Source of the DNA: Chitinophagaceae bacterium UBA4857
Lineage (GTDB): Bacteria; Bacteroidota; Bacteroidia; Chitinophagales; Chitinophagaceae
DNA length: 7,870 nt
NCBI GenBank assembly: GCA_002399735.1
Contig: DHEF01000041.1
Coordinates: 26,527 to 34,396, forward strand
Reading direction: 5' to 3'
Made by a program: the position numbers and the translations under genes. Shown in pieces: positions 1 through 5,329 of the stretch. Under the pieces are notes generated by a model. That model was not told where the DNA came from. It did not search any database and worked only from the letters and a program-made list of their open reading frames with translations. Position 1 is the first letter of the stretch. Every line of letters begins with the position of its first letter.

Positions 1-7
1 AGTACCG

Positions 8-33
8 CCGATGAATCGGGGTGCACCCTGCAC
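8..33. repeat. Cluster of small palindromes at left edge
   Basis: Two adjacent short inverted repeats: CCGAT-GA-ATCGG (8-19) and GTGCA-CCC-TGCAC (21-33), the second overlapping the 10-bp palindrome GGGTGCACCC (19-28). GGTGCAC recurs at 53-59 inside the neighbouring repeat element. The stems are short and the window is cut here, so this may be the rest of a larger structured intergenic element or chance. Confidence 0.3.
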
Positions 34-45
34 AATGACGAGTAA

Positions 46-107
46 TGTTACCGGTGCACAAGAGTGCGACGCAAGGGACGATGATGAGGGAACTACAGTT
101 GGTAACA
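46..107 (-). repeat. Dispersed intergenic repeat, copy 1
   Basis: A 62-bp element bounded by a perfect 7-bp inverted repeat, TGTTACC (46-52) and GGTAACA (101-107). Read on the minus strand, it carries AGTTCCCT (94 to 87) and ATCGTCCCTTGCG (82 to 70). Both blocks recur exactly, in the same order and spaced within 1 bp, in the copy after gltX (3387-3439). It lies just beyond the terminator of the tatD gene and is oriented with that gene. No reading frame or transposase is associated with it, so it resembles a short REP-like or non-coding mobile repeat. The shared blocks and inverted ends are seen directly. That it is a genome-wide family is inference. Confidence 0.6.
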
Positions 108-115
108 TAAAAATA

Positions 116-139
116 AAAGCACCGTATTAATGGTGCTTT
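116..139 (-). terminator. Intrinsic terminator of tatD
   Basis: Perfect 8-bp stem AAAGCACC (116-123) / GGTGCTTT (132-139) with an 8-nt loop, starting about 5 nt after the tatD stop codon. On the minus strand the stem runs into TATTTTTAT, giving the U-rich tail. This marks the end of the tatD transcript before the repeat element. Confidence 0.8.
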
Positions 140-144
140 ATAAT

Positions 145-906
145 TTATAAGTTGAACAATTTTTTCGCATTGCTGCTGGTAATATGGGCAATACTTTGCA
201 AACTGGTTTCATGTAAGTCGGCAAGCTTTTGCGCTACATGTGTAATATAAGCCGGTTCGTTACGTTTGCCACGGTAAGGTACGGGGGCAAGGTAGGGGGC
301 ATCAGTTTCCAGTACTACATAACTCATATCAACCTCAGTAATAAATTTATCAAGACCACCATTTTTAAAAGTAAGTACGCCGCCGATGCCCAGGTGCAGG
401 CCTAAATCGGTAATGGTTTTTGCCTGATCCAGGTTGCCGGAGAAACAATGAAATATTCCTTTTAGTTTTCCTTTCTGGTACTGTCGCACTACGTCAATAC
501 ACTCATCGTTGGCGTTGCGGGAATGTATTACAACGGGTATATTATAATGTAGTGCCCACTCAATTTGTTTACGAAATGCAATGTACTGCTGCTCCTTATG
601 GGTAAGGTCCCAGTGAAAATCTAAACCCGTTTCTCCAATAGCAATGAAGGGTCTTTGTTGTAAATGTGCTTCGGCAATTTTTAATTCCTGTTCGTAGTGC
701 TCGTTAATGGAGCAAGGATGAATGCCCATCATACTTAAACACCAAGGGTAGTTGGTTTCAGTATCCAGCATAGCCTGATGGGTCTCGCTATCTATAGCGG
801 GCATCATTATTGAAGTTATTCCATCGGCCTGTGCTCTTTCTAACATATTTTTTTGATCGCCGATAAAGGTATTGGCGTAGATATGAGCATGAGTATCAAT
901 AAACAT
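145..906 (-). CDS. TatD family metal-dependent hydrolase (putative deoxyribonuclease)
   Basis: A 253-residue protein that matches the TatD/YcfH family along its full length, as a single-domain TIM barrel of normal size. Metal-ligand motifs are in the expected order: DTHAH at 4-8, GIHP at 61-64, GETGLD at 91-96 (Glu92), VIHSR at 126-130 (His128), HCFSG at 153-157 (His153) and TDAPYLAP at 201-208 (Asp202). Family members are cytoplasmic metal-dependent hydrolases, and some have 3'-5' exonuclease or DNase activity. The true substrate cannot be read from sequence. The start is well supported because the DTHAH motif normally begins three or four residues after the initiator Met. The gene has its own terminator and lies 208 bp from the upstream deacetylase, which also has a terminator, so it is probably a single transcription unit. 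Confidence 0.93.
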   Translation of the reverse strand: MFIDTHAHIYANTFIGDQKNMLERAQADGITSIMMPAIDSETHQAMLDTETNYPWCLSMMGIHPCSINEHYEQELKIAEAHLQQRPFIAIGETGLDFHWDLTHKEQQYIAFRKQIEWALHYNIPVVIHSRNANDECIDVVRQYQKGKLKGIFHCFSGNLDQAKTITDLGLHLGIGGVLTFKNGGLDKFITEVDMSYVVLETDAPYLAPVPYRGKRNEPAYITHVAQKLADLHETSLQSIAHITSSNAKKLFNL

Positions 907-1114
907 GAGGTTCTATCGTGTTTTTACTATTTTATTATACAACCCAAATTTGTCAATAAAGTTGAAAATTGTTTGCATAATTTAAAATTTATTATACCTT
1001 TAATCCAGTTTTCATAGGGTACGGATTAAAAACGGGCCAGGGTTTCTACCCCGGCCCTAATTTTTTTATAACACATACGTTTGCGTTTTACAAAGGGTTT
1101 CGGGTATCGTAGTT
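907..1114. other. Intergenic region between tatD and deacetylase
   Basis: An AT-rich 208-bp stretch without a credible gene. It holds the terminator at 1034-1057. Upstream of tatD, the minus strand has only an imperfect -7 box (CAAATTTG, 945-952, one mismatch to TAnnTTTG) about 38 bp before the start codon, which I treat as a weak promoter candidate. Confidence 0.5.
1034..1057 (-). terminator. Terminator of the polysaccharide deacetylase gene, possibly bidirectional
   Basis: A GC-rich 9-bp stem (1034-1042 with 1049-1057) and a 6-nt loop. In minus-strand RNA every position pairs, one of them as a G-U wobble, and the stem is followed by GTTTTTAAT. In plus-strand RNA the same position becomes an A-C mismatch, although a T7 run follows on that side too. 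The asymmetry fits termination of the minus-strand deacetylase gene, whose stop codon is 57 bp upstream. Confidence 0.82.
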
Positions 1115-1765
1115 TTACGATAATTGAGCAATCTTTTTAAAACTATAACCAAGGTTCTGAAAATACGCTAGTGTTTTTGGTAGCGCAAATTGCAATCGTG
1201 GAAATGCTTTTTCACTATCGTGAAATACAATTATCGAACCATTAACGGCTTTCCCTAATACATTTTTTAAACAGTCTTCACCGCTAATAGTAGTATCAAA
1301 ATCTGCGGATAAGACATCCCACATAATTATGTTTGTTTTATGTGCACTGTTGTTTAGCGAAATCTGTTGCAAATTTTTTGCCTGAAAATTTGTGATGCGT
1401 CCGTATGGCGGTCTGAATAAAGATGAATCAATCCATTTAGCAGCTTCAACAATATTATCAATATAAAGTTTGTCATCCGTCTTCCAGCCATTTAGATGAT
1501 TTTGTGTATGATTACCTACGGCATGGCCTTCGGTTAATATACGTTTGTATACGTCGTGTTGCTCGACTACGTTTTTACCAATACAAAAAAAAGTTGCCTG
1601 GGCATTGTATTGCTGCAATGTATCCAATACAAATGGTGTAACAGTGGGGTGTGGTCCATCATCAAAAGTTAAATACAATATTTTTTCCGATGTTGGTAAA
1701 CTCCAGGTATACCGGCTATATATTTTTTTTAACCACCAGGGTGTTTTTATAAAATATTTTTTCAT
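1115..1765 (-). CDS. Polysaccharide deacetylase (NodB homology domain, CE4 type)
   Basis: A 216-residue protein consisting almost entirely of a NodB domain. Using the start chosen here, the CE4 motifs are: TFDDGP at 33-38 (Asp35 probable base, Asp36 metal ligand), HTQNH at 86-90 (His86 and His90 metal ligands), RPPYGR at 118-123, WDVLSADFD at 149-157, and IIVFHDS at 178-184 (His182 probable acid). Such enzymes remove N- or O-acetyl groups from chitin oligomers, peptidoglycan or other acetylated glycans. The substrate here is unknown. There is no clear signal peptide: the N-terminus is basic and aromatic (KKYFIKTPWWLKK), so the protein may be cytoplasmic, membrane-associated or exported by a route I cannot see. 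An upstream in-frame ATG would add 15 residues, but it lies upstream of the -7 box at 1772-1779. I therefore prefer the ATG at 1765, which directly follows that box. Confidence 0.9.
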   Translation of the reverse strand: MKKYFIKTPWWLKKIYSRYTWSLPTSEKILYLTFDDGPHPTVTPFVLDTLQQYNAQATFFCIGKNVVEQHDVYKRILTEGHAVGNHTQNHLNGWKTDDKLYIDNIVEAAKWIDSSLFRPPYGRITNFQAKNLQQISLNNSAHKTNIIMWDVLSADFDTTISGEDCLKNVLGKAVNGSIIVFHDSEKAFPRLQFALPKTLAYFQNLGYSFKKIAQLS

Positions 1766-1771
1766 TGCCGG

Positions 1772-1779
1772 CAAAGATA
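1772..1779 (-). promoter_or_regulatory. Bacteroidota-type -7 box of the deacetylase gene
   Basis: On the minus strand this reads TATCTTTG, a full match to the TAnnTTTG consensus. Only 6 nt separate it from the chosen ATG, so the predicted transcript would be leaderless or nearly so. No good -33 TTTG is visible at the expected spacing. Confidence 0.6.
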
Positions 1780-1809
1780 GAGTAGTATTTACTGTAATCA
1801 GAATACACA

Positions 1810-1835
1810 ATACTTTATACTAAATACTAAGTATT
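1810..1835. repeat. Heptad ATACTnn repeat with a palindrome in the divergent promoter region
   Basis: ATACT occurs three times with an exact 7-bp period (1810, 1817 and 1824). The last copy forms the left arm of a perfect inverted repeat AATACT-A-AGTATT (1823-1835), which ends at the first base of the gltX -7 box. It could be a regulator site affecting gltX or the divergent deacetylase gene. In AT-rich DNA it could also arise by chance. Confidence 0.35.
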
Positions 1836-1842
1836 AACTTTG
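1835..1842 (+). promoter_or_regulatory. Bacteroidota-type -7 box of gltX
   Basis: TAACTTTG matches TAnnTTTG fully and ends 5 nt before the gltX ATG. The -33 element is weak (CTTTA around 1813-1817 at a plausible distance). The predicted leader is extremely short. Confidence 0.6.
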
Positions 1843-1847
1843 CGCCT

Positions 1848-3380
1848 ATGAGTAAAAAAGTACGAGTACGTTTTGCGCCATCACCAACGGGTGGTTTGCA
1901 TTTAGGAGGTGTAAGAACCGTTTTATACAATTATTTGTTTGCCAAAAAACATAATGGCGATTTTATTTTACGTATTGAGGATACCGACCAAAGTCGTTAT
2001 GTGGCCGGCGCAGAAGAATATATTTTTAAGTGTTTAGAATGGGCGGGTTTAACACCTGATGAAAGCCCGCTGAACCCCGGTGCTTATGGACCTTACCGCC
2101 AAAGCGAACGCAAGCAAGCCGGTATTTACCAACGTTATGCGGATACACTGGTAAATGATGGTCACGCTTACTATGCATTTGATACAACGGAGGAATTAGA
2201 ACAAATGCGTAACCAATATAAAACCGAGCAAAATCCATCACCCCAGTATGATAGAAATGTGCGTTTAAAAATGCGCAATTCTTTGGTATTGTCGCAACAG
2301 GAGGTGAAAGAGTTAATCGATAATGGTACACCATATGTGGTACGTATTAAAATGCCCGATGATGAAACAGTAAGCTTTAGCGATATGATTCGTGGCGAAG
2401 TAAGTTTTAATACATCGTTAGTAGATGATAAGGTGTTGCTGAAAGCCGACGGTATGCCTACTTATCACCTGGCGGTAGTGGTGGATGATTATTTAATGAA
2501 AATAACCCATGCGTTTCGTGGCGAAGAGTGGTTACCAAGTGCGCCGGTACATGTATTGTTATGGCAATATCTTTTCGGATTGGATGAAATGCCTTTATGG
2601 GCACACCTGCCTTTGATATTAGGCCCTAACGGTAAGTTAAGCAAACGTGACGGAGCCAAATATGGTTTCCCGGTTTTTGCTATGAATTGGACCGATCCTA
2701 AAACCAATGAACTAACCGAAGGTTTTTCTGAAAAAGGGTTTTTGCCCGAAGCCTTTATTAACCTGTTGGCTTTATTGGGTTGGAACGATGGTACACAGCA
2801 GGAACTGTTTTCAAAAGAAGAATTAATCAACGCCTTTTCTATGGAAAGAGTACATAGTGGAGGCGCAAAATTCGATTATGAAAAAGCAAAATGGTTTAAT
2901 GCCGAATGGATTAAATGCACCGATGCAAGTAATTTGTTACCTGCCGTAAAAAATATATTGTCCGATAACCATATTGTGGTTATTGATGATGCCGCAGCCA
3001 AGCAGGTGATTAATGCCGTTAAAGACCGTTGCATTTTGCTAACCGATTTTGTGCAGCAAGCCGGTTTCTTTTTCCAGCAGCCTGCCAATATTGATACTGC
3101 ATCAATACAACCAAAATGGAACGACGCCAAGCAACAATTTTTTACGCATGTCATTACACAGTTTGAACAAACAGAAAATTGGGATGCTGCTGCGTTGGAA
3201 CAAAAATTTAAAGACATGGCAGCCGCTGCACAATTAAAACCAGGCGATGTAATGTTGCCACTGCGCATTATGTTGGTGGGCGGCAAGTTTGGTCCGCATG
3301 TGTTTGACATTGCACAAATGTTAGGCAAACAGGAGACGATTAAACGTATGCAACATACATTAGGTTTGTTAGCTGTTTAA
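1848..3380 (+). CDS. gltX: Glutamate--tRNA ligase
   Basis: A 510-residue class I aminoacyl-tRNA synthetase that charges tRNA-Glu with glutamate in the cytoplasm. The N-terminal Rossmann fold begins with the GluRS signature RFAPSPTGGLHLGG (8-21), whose HLGG is the HIGH motif. LRIEDTD follows at 41-47 and HAFRGEEWLPS at 221-231. KLSKR at 263-267 is the KMSKS loop. The remaining roughly 240 residues fit the helical anticodon-binding domain. The cysteine zinc cluster found in E. coli GluRS is absent: the equivalent segment, near 108-112, reads YYAFD. An insertion around 278-297 after KYGFPVF is, as I recall, usual in Bacteroidota homologues. Length is normal for the family. The ATG at 1848 gives the standard N-terminus and follows a -7 box. 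I call it GluRS rather than GlnRS from the overall signature. Confidence 0.97.
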   Translation: MSKKVRVRFAPSPTGGLHLGGVRTVLYNYLFAKKHNGDFILRIEDTDQSRYVAGAEEYIFKCLEWAGLTPDESPLNPGAYGPYRQSERKQAGIYQRYADTLVNDGHAYYAFDTTEELEQMRNQYKTEQNPSPQYDRNVRLKMRNSLVLSQQEVKELIDNGTPYVVRIKMPDDETVSFSDMIRGEVSFNTSLVDDKVLLKADGMPTYHLAVVVDDYLMKITHAFRGEEWLPSAPVHVLLWQYLFGLDEMPLWAHLPLILGPNGKLSKRDGAKYGFPVFAMNWTDPKTNELTEGFSEKGFLPEAFINLLALLGWNDGTQQELFSKEELINAFSMERVHSGGAKFDYEKAKWFNAEWIKCTDASNLLPAVKNILSDNHIVVIDDAAAKQVINAVKDRCILLTDFVQQAGFFFQQPANIDTASIQPKWNDAKQQFFTHVITQFEQTENWDAAALEQKFKDMAAAAQLKPGDVMLPLRIMLVGGKFGPHVFDIAQMLGKQETIKRMQHTLGLLAV

Positions 3381-3386
3381 TTTTTT

Positions 3387-3439
3387 GTTGACCGGCTACA
3401 GTTCCCTGATGGATCGTCCCTTGCGACGCTCCGTTCAAC
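3387..3439 (+). repeat. Dispersed intergenic repeat, copy 2
   Basis: A 53-bp element starting 7 bp after the gltX stop. Its ends GTTGACCGG (3387-3395) and CCGTTCAAC (3431-3439) form an inverted repeat with 8 of 9 positions paired. Inside are AGTTCCCT (3400-3407) and ATCGTCCCTTGCG (3413-3425), identical to blocks in the element at 46-107. As in copy 1, the element points in the same direction as the gene it follows. The terminal arms differ in sequence between the copies yet pair within each copy. Confidence 0.6.
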
Positions 3440-3492
3440 AGCATATCGCTAATCAGCATCATGTTATGTTGGCGGTTACAACAGAATGGAAA

Positions 3493-3538
3493 TATAATTC
3501 AAAAGCCCACAGTACAAACTGTGGGCTTTTGAATTATA
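3493..3538 (+). terminator. Terminator of gltX with a perfect 21-bp stem
   Basis: Left arm 3493-3513, loop ACAA 3514-3517, right arm 3518-3538, all 21 positions complementary. The core is GCCCACAGT/ACTGTGGGC, flanked by A4 on the left and T4 on the right, as in a bidirectional intrinsic terminator. It lies 112 bp downstream of the gltX stop, so the transcript would include the dispersed repeat in its 3' untranslated region. Confidence 0.85.
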
Positions 3539-3585
3539 CTTTTATCTATGATTTGCCAGGAGGTAATTCTAAATTTCAAAAACCT

Positions 3586-3593
3586 TACATTTG
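3586..3593 (+). promoter_or_regulatory. -7 box of the B12-binding gene
   Basis: TACATTTG matches TAnnTTTG and lies 18 nt before the ATG at 3612, a normal distance for a short leader. I see no convincing -33 TTTG at 17-23 bp upstream. Confidence 0.5.
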
Positions 3594-3611
3594 TTAGTAT
3601 AAATAAAGTAC

Positions 3612-4019
3612 ATGAACAGACCGGTAAGAGTTTTAGTGGCAAAAGTTGGATTAGACGGGCACGACAGAGGTGCCAAGGTAATAGCAACTGCTTTACGTGA
3701 TGCCGGTATGGAAGTAATTTATACAGGGTTACGCCAAACCCCCGAAATGGTGGTGAATGCTGCCTTACAGGAAGATGTGGATGCTATTGGGGTGAGTATT
3801 TTGTCCGGCGCACACATGACAGTTTTCCCAAAAATAATTGAGTTGATGAAAGCAAAAAACATGAATGATGTTTTGCTTACGGGCGGAGGCATTATTCCTG
3901 AAGATGATATGTTGCAGCTACAACAAATGGGTGTAGGTCGTTTATTTCCTCCCGGCACTACTACTGCCGATATTACTGGTTACATTACCACTTGGGTAAA
4001 GGAACACCGTAACTTTTAA
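3612..4019 (+). CDS. Stand-alone cobalamin-binding subunit of methylmalonyl-CoA mutase type
   Basis: A 135-residue protein consisting of a single B12-binding Rossmann-like domain, as found at the C-terminus of methylmalonyl-CoA mutase and in the small subunit of isobutyryl-CoA-type mutases. It has the base-off/His-on signature: LDGHDRG at 14-20 (His17 as lower axial cobalt ligand), SILSGAH at 62-68 and GGGIIP at 91-96. The catalytic TIM-barrel half is missing, and the length matches separately encoded small subunits, so this is not a truncation. It presumably pairs with a large acyl-CoA mutase subunit encoded elsewhere, binding adenosylcobalamin for a carbon-skeleton rearrangement. The specific substrate is not determinable. 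The ATG chosen starts the conserved first beta strand (VRVLVAKVGLDGHD). A lipoprotein gene follows after 40 bp and might be co-transcribed. Confidence 0.9.
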   Translation: MNRPVRVLVAKVGLDGHDRGAKVIATALRDAGMEVIYTGLRQTPEMVVNAALQEDVDAIGVSILSGAHMTVFPKIIELMKAKNMNDVLLTGGGIIPEDDMLQLQQMGVGRLFPPGTTTADITGYITTWVKEHRNF

Positions 4020-4059
4020 GACCCGGTATATTTATTCGCAAACTGTATAATCTACTTTT

Positions 4060-4572
4060 ATGTATTCCAAAATGATGATGGCTGTACTATTCATTAGTAC
4101 TTTATTTATTGCCTGTAATAACGATAAAGGCATGAAAGTAGTTGAACGGGAAGAAGAACCGGATATTTATGAAGTAGGAGAGGATGATAAAGCCATGAAC
4201 GAGGCAATAGCTACCGCTAACAAAACACTGCACTTGTTTAATGCAGCATTAAAAAGTGGTGCCGATAGCATGGAAGCTTTTTCCTTAAAAGTCAGGTACG
4301 ACGCGCCAGATGGTTATGGCGAACATATTTGGCTTAACAAGGTTACTTTGAAAAACAATATATATACCGGCATTGTAAATAATGTTCCCAACGTTATTAC
4401 ACAGGTTAGTTTTGGCGATACAGTTACCGTTAATAATAACAATATCAGCGATTGGATGTATTTGAGCAACAATAAAATGCGTGGAGGTTATACACTCCGT
4501 GTAATCATGGAAAAAATGTCACCGGAAGAACGAAAAAATATGCAAGCGCAAAGTGGCTTTATAGTTGAATAG
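4060..4572 (+). CDS. DUF2314-type lipoprotein
   Basis: A 170-residue protein with a lipoprotein signal peptide: hydrophobic stretch to residue 18 and lipobox LFIAC with Cys19, so it should be lipid-anchored on the periplasmic side or further outward. An acidic linker (about 29-45, rich in Glu and Asp) leads to a C-terminal domain resembling DUF2314/YegJ. Visible there are GEHIWL (87-92), GIVNNVP (104-110), FGD (118-120), ISDWMY (129-134) and GGYTLRV (142-148). The molecular function of DUF2314 is unknown to me. The promoter is unclear: TATAATCTACTTTT directly precedes the ATG and contains TACTTTTA, a one-mismatch -7 box that would overlap the start, so read-through from the B12-binding gene 40 bp upstream is also possible. 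The family call rests on remembered motif pattern only. Confidence 0.78.
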   Translation: MYSKMMMAVLFISTLFIACNNDKGMKVVEREEEPDIYEVGEDDKAMNEAIATANKTLHLFNAALKSGADSMEAFSLKVRYDAPDGYGEHIWLNKVTLKNNIYTGIVNNVPNVITQVSFGDTVTVNNNNISDWMYLSNNKMRGGYTLRVIMEKMSPEERKNMQAQSGFIVE

Positions 4573-4613
4573 CCATGCTCGGAACATATTTAAAAATAAA
4601 ATCATAAAATATA

Positions 4614-4644
4614 TTGCATAAGTTAACAGTGTTAACTATATTTG
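4614..4644 (+). promoter_or_regulatory. Promoter of the TetR-family gene
   Basis: TTG (4614-4616) and TATATTTG (4637-4644) are 20 bp apart, matching Bacteroidota -33/-7 architecture. The -7 box fits TAnnTTTG exactly and lies 16 nt before the ATG at 4661. This is the best promoter in the window, and its whole spacer is occupied by the palindrome at 4621-4637. Confidence 0.7.
4621..4637. promoter_or_regulatory. Probable TetR-family operator O1
   Basis: Perfect 17-bp inverted repeat AGTTAACA-G-TGTTAACT, 8-bp arms around one central base. It lies between the -33 and -7 elements and shares one base with the -7 box. Size, symmetry and position are typical of an autorepressor site for the TetR-family protein encoded next. 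Bound protein there would block polymerase. Confidence 0.7.
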
Positions 4645-4660
4645 CTGCGTAATTAAAAAA

Positions 4661-5299
4661 ATGGGAATAAAAGAAAGAAAAGAAAAGCATAAAGAAAATT
4701 TGCGCCAGAGTATTCTGGACGCAGCAAAAAAGCTTTTCTTATCTGAAGGCTACGATGCTACTTCCATTAGAAAAATTGCCGCAGAAATTGAGTTTAGTCC
4801 TACCACTATTTATCTGTACTATAAAGACAAAGCTGAGATTGCCCATGCGCTACATGTGGAAGGATTTAAGTTATTGGCGACGCAGTTTGGTGTATTGCAA
4901 TTTGTAAAAGACCCCTTTGAGCGTTTAAAAGCCATGGGCGAAATATACCTACGCTTTGCCCTTGAAAACAGTGACTTTTACGAGTTAATGTTTGTTTTAA
5001 AAGAGCCTATTGCTCATTTGAAAGGGAGCTGTGTGTACGAAAACTGGGAGGAAGGGGAACAAGCTTTTCAAGCATTATTATACAACGTTTCAGCCTGTCA
5101 GCAAGCCGGTTATTTTAAAAATTTGGATACTACTGCGGTTTCAATGATAGCCTGGAGCACATTACATGGGTTATGCACATTAAAGTTACACGGACATATT
5201 GATCATATGAGTAGTCACGAACCTTCCTTGCAACAAATGGAAGATATTGTGAAACAATCCTATAATACTTTTATGGTAATGTTAGAAAGAATTAAATAA
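4661..5299 (+). CDS. TetR/AcrR family transcriptional regulator
   Basis: A 212-residue regulator of typical family length. The N-terminal DNA-binding domain spans about residues 13-60: ILDAAKKLFLSEGYDATSIR, then the helix-turn-helix KIAAEIEFSPTTIYLYYKDK (38-57), a clear TetR signature. The C-terminal ligand-binding and dimerisation half contains WSTLHG (165-170), the Trp-His-Gly pattern of the TetR C-terminal WHG subfamily. It is predicted to act as a dimer that represses until a small molecule binds. It heads a cluster with the TolC-like gene (30-bp gap) and an adaptor gene, the usual setting for a local efflux repressor. The palindrome in its own promoter suggests autoregulation. The inducer is unknown. 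The lysine-rich N-terminus before residue 14 is normal for the family. Confidence 0.93.
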   Translation: MGIKERKEKHKENLRQSILDAAKKLFLSEGYDATSIRKIAAEIEFSPTTIYLYYKDKAEIAHALHVEGFKLLATQFGVLQFVKDPFERLKAMGEIYLRFALENSDFYELMFVLKEPIAHLKGSCVYENWEEGEQAFQALLYNVSACQQAGYFKNLDTTAVSMIAWSTLHGLCTLKLHGHIDHMSSHEPSLQQMEDIVKQSYNTFMVMLERIK

Positions 5300-5312
5300 T
5301 TTTTTTCATTTT

Positions 5313-5329
5313 ACTTAACACTGTAAATA
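5313..5329. promoter_or_regulatory. Degenerate second operator O2 before the TolC-like gene
   Basis: ACTTAACACTGTAAATA matches the complementary-strand reading of O1 at 13 of 17 positions, including an unbroken 10-bp core TTAACACTGT (5315-5324). It ends at the base before the tolC-like ATG (5330). No -7 box is visible in the 30-bp gap, so it would act as an auxiliary or roadblock site rather than by covering a promoter. The match is seen directly. Function is inferred. Confidence 0.45.

Larger units (their letters stand above)
3381..3611. other. Intergenic region after gltX
   Basis: A 231-bp stretch holding, in order, dispersed repeat copy 2 (3387-3439), about 50 bp with nothing recognisable, the long terminator hairpin (3493-3538) and the promoter of the B12-binding gene (-7 box 3586-3593). 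A 70-codon open frame crosses repeat and terminator and is not credible as a gene. Confidence 0.7.

Noticed and set aside
1115..1810. Longer deacetylase form starting 15 codons upstream.
   Set aside because: The extra residues would be encoded upstream of and across the -7 box TATCTTTG. The shorter form starts directly after it and keeps all catalytic motifs.
2026..3328. Three minus-strand open frames of 102-150 codons inside gltX.
   Set aside because: They are antisense to a fully conserved synthetase, are Cys/Pro/Ser-rich with no motif, and have no promoter or start context.
46..3439. Composite transposon bounded by the two repeat copies in inverted orientation.
   Set aside because: The enclosed genes are housekeeping (tatD, deacetylase, gltX), there is no transposase or target duplication, and the copies share only short blocks. 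Two independent copies of a small element explain the data better.
3558..3564. AGGAGGT, a perfect Shine-Dalgarno-like sequence.
   Set aside because: No start codon follows within a useful distance, and it lies upstream of the predicted promoter of the B12-binding gene, so it would not be in that mRNA.
3385..3597. A 70-codon plus-strand open frame downstream of gltX.
   Set aside because: It runs through the dispersed repeat and the terminator stem, has no recognisable domain, and its composition does not resemble the neighbouring proteins.
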